Position numbers and translations under genes: made by a program. Below the pieces are notes generated by a model. The model did no database searches, had not been told where the DNA came from, and saw nothing but the letters and a program-made list of their open reading frames with translations. Shown here one piece after another: positions 35,061 to 46,000 of a stretch of DNA of 64,000 nt (its first letter is position 1; each line of letters starts with the position of its first letter). Location: the NCBI GenBank assembly GCA_964016885.1, contig OZ024742.1:360573436-360637435 (forward strand). The letters run 5' to 3'. Source of the DNA: Eledone cirrhosa. Lineage: Eukaryota; Mollusca; Cephalopoda; Octopoda; Eledonidae.

Positions 35061-38000
35061 AGTTCTAGAGAGAGAGGTGAAGAAGAGATAGTTCTAGAGA
35101 GGTGGGTAGAAGAGATAGTTCTAGAGAGAGAGGGAAGAAGAGATAGTTCTAGAGAGATGGGGGATGTAGATATAGTTCCAGAGAGAGAGGGTAAAAGAGA
35201 TAATTCTAGAGAGAGGGGGAAGAAGAGATAGTTCTAGAGAGGGGGGGAACAAGAGATAGTTCTAGAGAGAGAGGGGAAGTAGATATAGTTCCAGAGAGAG
35301 AGGGTGAAAAGAAATAGTTCTAGAGAGAGGGGGGAAGAAGAGATAGTTCTAGAGAGAGAGGGAAGAAGAGATAGTTCTAGAGAGAGGGGTGAAGAAGAGA
35401 TAGTTCTAGAGAGAGGGGAGAAGAAGTGATAGTTCTAGAGATGGGGGGTAGAAGAGATAGTTCTAGAGAGAGGGGGAAGAAGAGATAGTTCTAGAGAGAG
35501 GGGGGAAGAAGAGATAGTTCTATTGAGTGAGGGAAGAAGAGAGTGTTCTAGAGAAAGAGGGAAGAGATAGTTCTAGAGAGAGGGGGAAGAAGAGATAGTT
35601 CTAGAGAGCGGGGGAAGAAGAGATAATTCTAGAGAGAGGGGGTAAGAAGAGATAGTTCTAGAGAGAGAGGGAAGAAGATATAGTTCTAGAGTGAAAGAGA
35701 GAAGAAGAGATAGTTCTAGAGAGAGGGGGGATGTAGATATAGTTCCAGAAAGAGAGAGTAAAAGAGATAATTCTAGAGAGAGGGGGAAAATAGATAGTTC
35801 TAGAGAGAGGGGGAAGAAGAGATAGTTCTAGAGAGAGGGGGAAAAGAGTTAGTTCTAGAGAGAGGGGGAAGAAGAGATAGTTCTAGAGAGAAGGGGAAGA
35901 AGAGATAGTTCTAGGGAGAGGGGGAAGAAGAGATAGATCTAGAGAGAGGGGGAAGAAGAGATAGTTCTAGAGAGAGGGTGAGAAGAAGAGATAGTTCTAG
36001 AGAGGGGGGAATAAGAGATAGTTCTATAGAGGGGGGGTAAGAAGAGATAGTTCTAGTGAGAGGGGTAAAAGAGATAGTTCTAGAGAGAGGGGGGAAGTAG
36101 ATAAAGTTCTAGAGAGAGGGAGAAGAAGAGATAGTTCTAGAGAGAGGGGGAAGAAGAGATAATTCTAGAGAGAGGGGGAAGAAGAGATAGTTCTAGAGAG
36201 AGGGGGAAGAAGAGATCGTTCTAGAGAGAGGGGGGAAAAAAAGATAGTTCTAGAGAGAAAGGTAGGGAGAAGAGATAGTTATATATAGAGGGGAAGAAGA
36301 GATAGTTTTAGAGAGAGGGGGAAAGAAGAGATAGTTCTAGAGAGAGGGGGAAGAAGAGATAGTTTTAGAGAGAGGGGGAAAGAAGAGATAGTTCTAGAGA
36401 GAGGGGGATGAAGAGATAGTTCTAGTGAGAGGGAGGGAAGGGGGAGTTTGTTCTAGAGAGGGGGGAAGAAGAGTAGATCGAGAGAGGGGGAAGAAACTAT
36501 AGTTCTACAGAGAGGGGGAAGATGAGATAGGTCTAGAGTGGGGGGAAGAAGAGACAGTTCTAGAGAGAGGGGGAAGAAGAGATAGTTCTAGAGACAGGGG
36601 GAAGAAGCGATATTTCTAGCGAGAGGGGGGAGAAGAGATAGTTCTATAGAGAGGGGAGTGAGAGATAATTCTAGAGAGAGGGGGAAGAACAGATAGTTCT
36701 ATAGAGAGGGGGAAGAAGAGATAGTTCTAGAGAGAGGGGAAAGAAGAGATAGTTGTAGAGAAAGAGGGAAGAAGAGATAGTTCTAGAGAGAGGGGGAAGA
36801 AGAGATAGTTCTAGAGAGAGGGGTAAAAGTGATAGTTCTAGAGAGAGAGGGAAGTAGATATAGTTCTAAGAAGGGGGGAAGAAGAGATAGTTCTAGAGAG
36901 AGGGGGAAGAAGAGATAATTCTAGAGAGAGGGGGAAGAAGAGATAGTTCTAGAGAGAGGGGAACAAGAGATAGTTCTAGAGAGAGAGGGGAAGTAGATAG
37001 TTCTAGAGAGTGGGGGGAAGAAGAGATAGTTCTAGAGAGAGGGGGGGGAATAAGAGATAGTTCTAGAGAGAGGGGGAAAAGATATAGTTCTAGAGGGAGG
37101 GGTAAAAGAGATAGTTCTAGAGAGAGGGGGGAAGTAGATATAGTTCTAGAGAGAGGGGGAAGAAAAGATAATTCTAGAGAGAGGGGGGAAGTAGATATAG
37201 TTCCAGATAAAGTGGGGGAAAAGAAATAGTTCTAGAGAGAGGGGGGAAGAAGAGATAGTTGTAGAGAGACGTGTGAAGAAGAGATAGTTCTAGAGAGAGG
37301 GGGAAAGAAGAGATAGTTCTAGAGAGATGAAGAGATAGTTCTAGAGAGAGGGGTGAAGAAGAGATAGTTCTAGAGAGGAGGGTAGAAGAGATCGTTCTAG
37401 AGAGAGGGGGAAGAAGAGATAGTTCCAGAGAGAGGAGAGGGAGAAGAGATAGTTCTATTGAGTGGGGGAAGAAGAGAGTGTTCTAGAAAAAGAGGGAAGA
37501 GATAGTTCTACAGAGAGGGGGCAGAAGAGATAGTACTAGAGAGATGGGGGTGGGGAAGAAGAGATAGTTCTAGAGAGAGGGGGAAGAAGAGATAGTTCTA
37601 GAGAGAGGGGGGAAGAAGAGATAGTTATAGAGAGAGGGGAGAAGAAGAGATAGTTCTAGATGGAACGGGAAGGAAACATAGTTCTAGAGGGAGGGGGAGG
37701 GAGTAGAGATAGTTCTAGAGAGAGGAGGAACAAGAGATAGTTCTAGAGAGAAAGAGAGAAGAAGAGATAGTTCTAGAGAGAGGGGGGATGTAGATATAGT
37801 TGCAGAGAGAGAGGGTAAAAGAGATAATTCTAGAGAGAGGGGGAAGAAGAGATAGTTCTAGAGAGGGGGGGAACAAGAGATAGTTCTAGAGAGAGAGGGG
37901 AAGTAGATATAGTTCCAGAGAGAGAGGGGGAAAAGAAATAGTTCTAGAGAGAGGGGGGAAGAAGAGATAGTTCTAGAGAGAGAGGGAAGAAGAGATAGTT

Positions 38001-41000
38001 CTAGAGAGAGGGGTGAAGAAGAGATAGTTCTAGAGAGAGGGGAGAAGAAGTGATAGTTCTAGAGATGGGGGGTAGAAGAGATAGTTCTAGAGAGAGGGGG
38101 AAGAAGAGATAGTTCTAGAGAGAGGGGGGAAGAAGAGATAGTTCTATTGAGTGAGGGAAGAAGAGAGTGTTCTAGAGAAAGAGGGAAGAGATAGTTCTAG
38201 AGAGAGGGGGAAGAAGAGATAGTTCTAGAGAGCGGGGGAAGAAGAGATAATTCTAGAGAGAGGGGGTAAGAAGAGATAGTTCTAGAGAGAGGGGGAAAAG
38301 AGTTAGTTCTAGAGAGAGGGGGAAGAAGAGATAGTTCTAGAGAGAGGGCGAAGAAAAGATAGTTCTAGAGAGAGGGGGGAAGAAGTGATAGTTCTAGAGA
38401 GGGGCGTAGAAGAGATAGTTCTAGAGAGAGGGGAAAGAAGAGATAGTTCTAGAGAGAGTGGGGAAGAAGAGATAGTTCTATTGAGTGAGGGAAGAAGAGA
38501 GTGTTCTAGAGAAAGAGGGAAGAGATAGTTCTAGAGAGCGGGGGGAAGTAGATAAAGTTCTAGAGAGAGGGGGAAGAAGAGATAGTTCTAGAGAGAGGGG
38601 GAAGAAGAGATAGTTCTAGAGAGCGGGGGAAGAAGAGATAATTCTATAGAGAGGGGGAAGAAGAGATAGTTCTAGAGAGAGGGGGAAAAGAGTTAGTTCT
38701 AGAGAGAGGGGGAAGAAGAGATAGTTCTAGAGAGAGGGGGAAGAAGAGATAGTTCTAGAGAGAGGGGGAAGAAAAGATAGTTCTAGAGAGAGGGGGAAGA
38801 AGAGATAGTTCTAGAGAGAGGGGGGAGAATAGATAGTTCTAAAGAGAGGGGGAGAAGAAGAGATAGTTCTAGAGAGAGGGGAATAAGAGATAGTTCTATA
38901 GAGGGGGGTAAGAAGAGATAGTTCTAGCGAGAGGGGTAAAAGAGATAGTTCTAGAGAGAGGGGGGAAGTAGATAAAGTTCTGGAGAGAGGGGGAAGAAGA
39001 GATAGTTCTAGAGAGAGGGGGAAGAAGAGATAATTCTAGAGAGAGGGGGAAGAAGAGATAGTTCTAGAGAGAGGGGGAAGAAGAGATAGTTCTAGAGAGA
39101 GGGGGGGAAGAAGAGATAGTTCTAGAGAGAGGGGGAAAGAAGAGATAGTTCTAGAGAAAGGGGGATGAAGAGATAGTTCTAGTGAGAGGGAGGGAAGGGA
39201 GAGTTTGTTCTAGAGAGGGGGGAAGAAGAGTAGATCGAGAGAGGGGGAAGAAACTATAGTTCTACAGAGAGGGGGAAGATGAGATAGGTCTAGAGAGGGG
39301 GGAAGAAGAGACAGTTCTAGAGAGAGGGGGAAGAAGAGATAGTTCTAGAGACAGGGGGAAGAAGCGATATTTCTAGCGAGAGGGGGGAGAAGAGATAGTT
39401 CTATAGAGAGGGGAGTGAGAGATAATTCTAGAGAGAGGGGGAAGAACAGATAGTTCTATAGAGAGGGGGAAGAAGAGATAGTTCTAGAGAGAGGGGAAAG
39501 AAGAGATAGTTGTAGAGAAAGAGGGAAGAAGAGATAGTTCTAGAGAGAGGGGTAAAAGAGATAGTTCTAGAGAGAGGGGGGAAGTAGATATAGTTCTAGA
39601 GAGAGGGGGAAGTAGAGATAATTCTAGAGAGAGGGGGTAAGTAGATATAGTTCCAGATAGAGAGGGGGAAAAGAAATAGTTCTAGAGAGAGGGGGGAAGA
39701 AGAGATAGTTCTAGAGAGAGGGGGAAGAAGAGATAGTTCTAGAGAGAGGGGGATGTAGATATAGCTCCAGAGAGAGAGGGTAAAAGAGATAGTTCTAGAG
39801 AGAGGGGGAAGAAGAGATAGTTCTAGAGAGAGGGGGAAAAGAGATAGTTCTAGAGAGAGGGGGAAGAAGAGATAGTTCTAGAGAGAGGGGAAGAAGAGAT
39901 AGTTCTAGAGAGAGGGGTGAAGAAGAGATAGTTCTAGAGAGAGGGGGGAAGAAGTGATAGTTCTAGAAAGGGGGGTAGAAGAGATAGTTCTAGAGAGAGG
40001 GGGAAGAAGAGATAGTTCTAGAGAGAGTGGGGAAGAAGAGATAGTTCTATTGAGTGAGGGAAGAAGAGAGTGTTCTAGAGAAAGAGGGAAGAGATAGTTC
40101 TAGAGAGAGGGGGAAGAAGAGATAGTTTTAGAGAGCGGGGGAAGAAGAGATAATTCTAGAGAGAGGGGGAAGAAGAGATAGTTCTAGAGAGAGGGGGAAA
40201 AGAGTTAGTTCTAGAGAGAGGGGGGAAGTAGATAAAGTTCTGGAGAGAGGGGGAAGAAGAGATAGTTCTAGAGAGAGGGGGAAGAAGAGATAATTCTAGG
40301 GAGAGGGGGAAGAAGAGATAGTTCTAGAGAGAGGGGGAAGAAGAGATAGTTCTAGAGAGAGGGGGGGGGAGAAGAGATAGTTCTAGAGAGAAAGGTAGGG
40401 AGAAGAGATAGTTATATATAAAGGGGGGAGAAGAGATAGTTCTAGAGAGAGGGGAAAAGAAGAGATAGTTCTAGAGAAAGGGGGATGAAGAGATAGTTCT
40501 AGTGAGAGGGAGGGAAGGGAGAGTTTGTTCTAGAGAGGGGGGAAGAAGAGTAGATCGAGAGAGGGGGAAGAAACTATAGTTCTACAGAGAGGGGGAAGAT
40601 GAGATAGGTCTAGAGAGGGGGGAAGAAGAGACAGTTCTAGAGAGAGGGGGAAGAAGAGATAGTTCTAGAGACAGGGGGAAGAAGCGATATTTCTAGCGAG
40701 AGGGGGGAGAAGAGATAGTTCTATAGAGAGGGGAGTGAGAGATAATTCTAGAGAGAGGGGGAAGAACAGATAGTTCTATAGAGAGGGGGAAGAAGAGATA
40801 GTTCTAGAGAGAGGGGAAAGAAGAGATAGTTGTAGAGAAAGAGGGAAGAAGAGATAGTTCTAGAGAGAGGGGTAAAAGAGATAGTTCTAGAGAGAGGGGG
40901 GAAGTAGATATAGTTCTAGAGAGAGGGGGAAGTAGAGATAATTCTAGAGAGAGGGGGTAAGTAGATATAGTTCCAGATAGAGAGGGGGAAAAGAAATAGT

Positions 41001-42042
41001 TCTAGAGAGAGGGGGGAAGAAGAGATAGTTCTAGAGAGAGGGGGAAGAAGAGATAGTTCTAGAGAGAGGGGGATGTAGATATAGCTCCAGAGAGAGAGGG
41101 TAAAAGAGATAGTTCTAGAGAGAGGGGGAAGAAGAGATAGTTCTAGAGAGAGGAGGAAAAGAGATAGTTCTAGAGAGAGGGGGAAGAAGAGATAGTTCTA
41201 GAGAGAGGGGAAGAAGAGATAGTTCTATAGAGGGGGGTAAGAAGAGATAGTTCTAGCGAGAGGGGTAAAAGAGATAGTTCTAGAGAGAGGGGGGAAGTAG
41301 ATAAAGTTCTGGAGAGAGGGGGAAGAAGAGATAGTTCTAGAGAGAGGGGGAAGAAGAGATAATTCTAGAGAGAGGGGGAAGAAGATATAGTTCTAGAGAG
41401 AGGGGGAAGTAGATATAGTTCTAGAGAGAGGGGGAAGAAGAGATAATTCTAGAGAGAGGGGGTAAGTAGATATAGTTCCAGATGGAGAGGGGGAAAAGAA
41501 ATAGTTCTAGAGAGAGGGGGGAAGAAGAGATAGTTCTAGAGAGAGGGGGAAGAAGAGATAGTTCTAGAGAGAGGGGGATGTAGATATAGCTCCAGAGAGA
41601 GAGGGTAAAAGAGATAGTTCTAGAGAGAGGGGGAAGAAGAGATAGTTCTAGAGAGAGGGGGAAAAGAGATAGTTCTAGAGAGAGGGGGAAGAAGAGATAG
41701 TTCTAGAGAGAGGAGGAGAAGAGATAGTTCTAGAGAGAGGGGGAGGAGAAGAGATAGTTCTAGAGAGAGGGGAATAAGAGATAGTTCTAGAGAGAGGGGG
41801 AAAAGAGATAGTTCTAGAGAGAGGGGGAAGAAGTGATAGTTCTAGAGAGAGGGGGAAGAAGAGATAGTTCTAGAGAGAGGTGGAAGAAGAGATGGTTCTA
41901 GAGAGAGGGGTAAAAGTGATAGTTCTAGAGAGAGGGGGAAGTAGATATAGTTCTAGGAAGGGGGGAAGAAGAGATAGTTCTAGAGAGAGGGGGAAGAAGA
42001 GATAATTCTAGAGAGAGGGGGAAGAAGAGATAGTTCTAGAGA

Positions 42043-42056
42043 GGGGGGGGGGGGGG
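42043..42056 (+). other. Longest G tract, 14 Gs
   Basis: The G tract is usually 5 or 6 Gs but reaches 14 here. The same monomer in the first copy of the large HOR (34595-34604) has 10, so the tract has changed length between copies, as slippage would do. Other long tracts are 33416-33426 (11), 50165-50176 (12), 62580-62590 (11) and 62611-62622 (12). Long tracts are usually followed by AATAAGAG, GATAAGAG or GAGAAGAG. Confidence 0.9.
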
Positions 42057-42599
42057 AGAAGAGATAGTTCTAGAGAGAGGGGGAAAAGAGATAGTTCTAG
42101 AGAGGCGGGGAAGAAGTGATAGTTCTAGAGAGAGGGGAAGAAGAGATAGTTCTAGAGAGAGGGCGAAGAAGAGATAGTTCTAGAGAGAGGGGTAAAAGTG
42201 ATAGTTCTAGAGAGAGGGGGGAAGTAGATATAGTTCTAAGAAGGGGGGGGAAGAACAGATAGTTCTAGAGAGAGGGGGAAGAAGAGATAATTCTACAGAG
42301 AGGGGGAACAAGAGATAGTTCTAGAGAGAGGGGAACAAGAGATAGTTCTAGAGAGAGAGGGGAAGTAGATATAGTTCCAGAGAGAGAGGGGGAAAAGAAA
42401 TAGTTCTAGAGAGAGGGGGGAAGAAGAGATAGTTGTAGAGAGAGGGGGAAGAAGAGATAGTTCTAGAGAGAGGGGTGAAGAAGAGATAGTTCTAGAGAGA
42501 AGAAGAGATAGTTCTAGAGAGAGAGGTGAAGAAGAGATAGTTCTAGAGAGGTGGGTAGAAGAGATAGTTCTAGAGAGAGAGGGAAGAAGAGATAGTTCT

Positions 42600-43070
42600 A
42601 GAGAGAGGGGGGAAGAAGAGATAGTTCTATTGAGTAAGGGAAGAAGAGAGTGTTCTAGAGAAAGAGGGAAGAGATAGTTCTACAGAGAGGGGGAAGAAGA
42701 GATAGTACTAGAGAGATGGGGGTGGGGAAGAAGAGATAGTTCTAGAGAGAGGGGGAAGAAGATATAGTTCTAGAGAGAGGGGGGCGGAGAAGATATAGTT
42801 CTAGAGAGAAGGGTGTAGAAGAGACAGTTCTAGAGAGAGGGGGGAAGAAGAGATAGTTCTAGAGAGAGGGGGAAGAAGAGATAGTTCTAGAGAGAGGGGG
42901 GAAGAAGAGATAGTTATAGAGAGAGGGGAGAAGAAGAGATAGTTCTAGATGGAACGGGAAGGAAACATAGTTCTAGAGGGAGGGGGAGGGAGTAGAGATA
43001 GTTCTAGAGAGAGGAGGAACAAGAGATAGTTCTAGAGAGAAAGAGAGAAGAAGAGATAGTTCTAGAGAGA
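42600..43070 (+). repeat. Segment of about 465 bp present only in the second copy of the large HOR
   Basis: Copy 1 passes directly from GAGAGGGAAG into GATGGGGGATGTAG at about 35130-35160. Copy 2 has the same two flanks at about 42590 and 43070, with about 465 bp between them. The extra piece carries the TTGAGTAAGG, GATGGGGGTGGGG and GAACGGGAAG markers in the order typical of the right-hand HOR family. It may be a transfer from that family into the left-hand one, or copy 1 may have lost it. Confidence 0.75.
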
Positions 43071-46000
43071 TGGGGGATGTAGATATAGTTCCAGAGAGAG
43101 AGGGTAAAAGAGATAATTCTAGAGAGAGGGGGAAGAAGAGATAGTTCTAGAGAGGGGGGGAACAAGAGATAGTTCTAGAGAGAGAGGGGAAGTAGATATA
43201 GTTCCAGAGAGAGAGGGGGAAAAGAAATAGTTCTAGAGAGAGGGGGGAAGAAGAGATAGTTCTAGAGAGAGAGGGAAGAAGAGATAGTTCTAGAGAGAGG
43301 GGTGAAGAAGAGATAGTTCTAGAGAGAGGGGAGAAGAAGTGATAGTTCTAGAGATGGGGGGTAGAAGAGATAGTTCTAGAGAGAGGGGGAAGAAGAGATA
43401 GTTCTAGAGAGAGGGGGGAAGAAGAGATAGTTCTATTGAGTGAGGGAAGAAGAGAGTGTTCTAGAGAAAGAGGGAAGAGATAGTTCTAGAGAGAGGGGGA
43501 AGAAGAGATAGTTCTAGAGAGCGGGGGAAGAAGAGATAATTCTAGAGAGAGGGGGTAAGAAGAGATAGTTCTAGAGAGAGAGGGAAGAAGATATAGTTCT
43601 AGAGTGAAAGAGAGAAGAAGAGATAGTTCTAGAGAGAGGGGGGATGTAGATATAGTTCCAGAAAGAGAGAGTAAAAGAGATAATTCTAGAGAGAGGGGGA
43701 AAATAGATAGTTCTAGAGAGAGGGGGAAGAAGAGATAGTTCTAGAGAGAGGGGGAAAAGAGTTAGTTCTAGAGAGAGGGGGAAGAAGAGATAGTTCTAGA
43801 GAGAAGGGGAAGAAGAGATAGTTCTAGGGAGAGGGTGAGAAGAAGAGATAGTTCTAGAGAGGGGGGAATAAGAGATAGTTCTATAGAGGGGGGGTAAGAA
43901 GAGATAGTTCTAGTGAGAGGGGTAAAAGAGATAGTTCTAGAGAGAGGGGGGAAGTAGATAAAGTTCTAGAGAGAGGGGGAAGAAGAGATAGTTCTAGAGA
44001 GAGGGGGAAGAAGAGATAATTCTAGAGAGAGGGGGAAGAAGAGATAGTTCTAGAGAGAGGGGGAAGAAGAGATCGTTCTAGAGAGAGGGGGGAAAAAAAG
44101 ATAGTTCTAGAGAGAAAGGTAGGGAGAAGAGATAGTTATATATAGAGGGGAAGAAGAGATAGTTTTAGAGAGAGGGGGAAAGAAGAGATAGTTCTAGAGA
44201 GAGGGGGAAGAAGAGATAGTTTTAGAGAGAGGGGGAAAGAAGAGATAGTTCTAGAGAGAGGGGGATGAAGAGATAGTTCCAGTGAGAGGGAGGGAAGGGG
44301 GAGTTTGTTCTAGAGAGGGGGGAAGAAGAGTAGATCGAGAGAGGGGGAAGAAACTATAGTTCTACAGAGAGGGGGAAGATGAGATAGGTCTAGAGAGGGG
44401 GGAAGAAGAGACAGTTCTAGAGAGAGGGGGAAGAAGAGATAGTTCTAGAGACAGGGGGAAGAAGCGATATTTCTAGCGAGAGGGGGGAGAAGAGATAGTT
44501 CTATAGAGAGGGGAGTGAGAGATAATTCTAGAGAGAGGGGGAAGAACAGATAGTTCTATAGAGAGGGGGAAGAAGAGATAGTTCTAGAGAGAGGGGAAAG
44601 AAGAGATAGTTGTAGAGAAAGAGGGAAGAAGAGATAGATCTAGAGAGAGGGGGAAGAAGAGATAGTTCTAGAGAGAGGGGTAAAAGTGATAGTTCTAGAG
44701 AGAGAGGGAAGTAGATATAGTTCTAAGAAGGGGGGAAGAAGAGATAGTTCTAGAGAGAGGGGGAAGAAGAGATAATTCTAGAGAGAGGGGGAAGAAGAGA
44801 TAGTTCTAGAGAGAGGGGAACAAGAGATAGTTCTAGAGAGAGAGGGGAAGTAGATAGTTCTAGAGAGTGGGGGGAAGAAGAGATAGTTCTAGAGAGAGGG
44901 GGGGAATAAGAGATAGTTCTAGAGAGAGGGGGAAAAGATATAGTTCTAGAGGGAGGGGTAAAAGAGATAGTTCTAGAGAGAGGGGGGAAGTAGATATAGT
45001 TCTAGAGAGAGGGGGAAGAAAAGATAATTCTAGAGAGAGGGGGGAAGTAGATATAGTTCCAGATAAAGTGGGGGAAAAGAAATAGTTCTAGAGAGAGGGG
45101 GGAAGAAGAGATAGTTGTAGAGAGACGTGTGAAGAAGAGATAGTTCTAGAGAGAGGGGGAAGAAGAGATAGTTCTAGAGAGACGGGTGAAGAAGAGATAG
45201 TTCTAGAGAGAGGGGGAAAGAAGAGATAGTTCTAGAGAGATGAAGAGATAGTTCTAGAGAGAGGGGTGAAGAAGAGATAGTTCTAGAGAGGAGGGTAGAA
45301 GAGATCGTTCTAGAGAGAGGGGGAAGAAGAGATAGTTCCAGAGAGAGGAGAGGGAGAAGAGATAGTTCTATTGAGTGGGGGAAGAAGAGAGTGTTCTAGA
45401 AAAAGAGGGAAGAGATAGTTCTACAGAGAGGGGGAAGAAGAGATAGTACTAGAGAGATGGGGGTGGGGAAGAAGAGATAGTTCTAGAGAGAGGGGGAAGA
45501 AGAGATAGTTCTAGAGAGAGGGGGGAAGAAGAGATAGTTATAGAGAGAGGGGAGAAGAAGAGATAGTTCTAGATGGAACGGGAAGGAAACATAGTTCGAG
45601 AGGGAGGGGGAGGGAGTAGAGATAGTTCTAGAGAGAGGAGGAACAAGAGATAGTTCTAGAGAGAAAGAGAGAAGAAGAGATAGTTCTAGAGAGAGGGGGG
45701 ATGTAGATATAGTTGCAGAGAGAGAGGGTAAAAGAGATAATTCTAGAGAGAGGGGGAAGAAGAGATAGTTCTAGAGAGGGGGGGAACAAGAGATAGTTCT
45801 AGAGAGAGAGGGGAAGTAGATATAGTTCCAGAGAGAGAGGGGGAAAAGAAATAGTTCTAGAGAGAGGGGGGAAGAAGAGATAGTTCTAGAGAGAGAGGGA
45901 AGAAGAGATAGTTCTAGAGAGAGGGGAGAAGAAGTGATAGTTCTAGAGATGGGGGGTAGAAGAGATAGTTCTAGAGAGAGGGGGAAGAAGAGATAGTTCT

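Noticed and set aside
44867..45085. + strand open frame of 72 codons rich in RDSSRERG, resembling an RS-type protein
   Set aside because: It starts at GTG inside a variant monomer. The peptide is the direct translation of GAAGAAGAGATAGTTCTAG repeats. The similar frame at 62180-62368 has the same origin. There is no ATG, no conserved domain and no coding-type base use.
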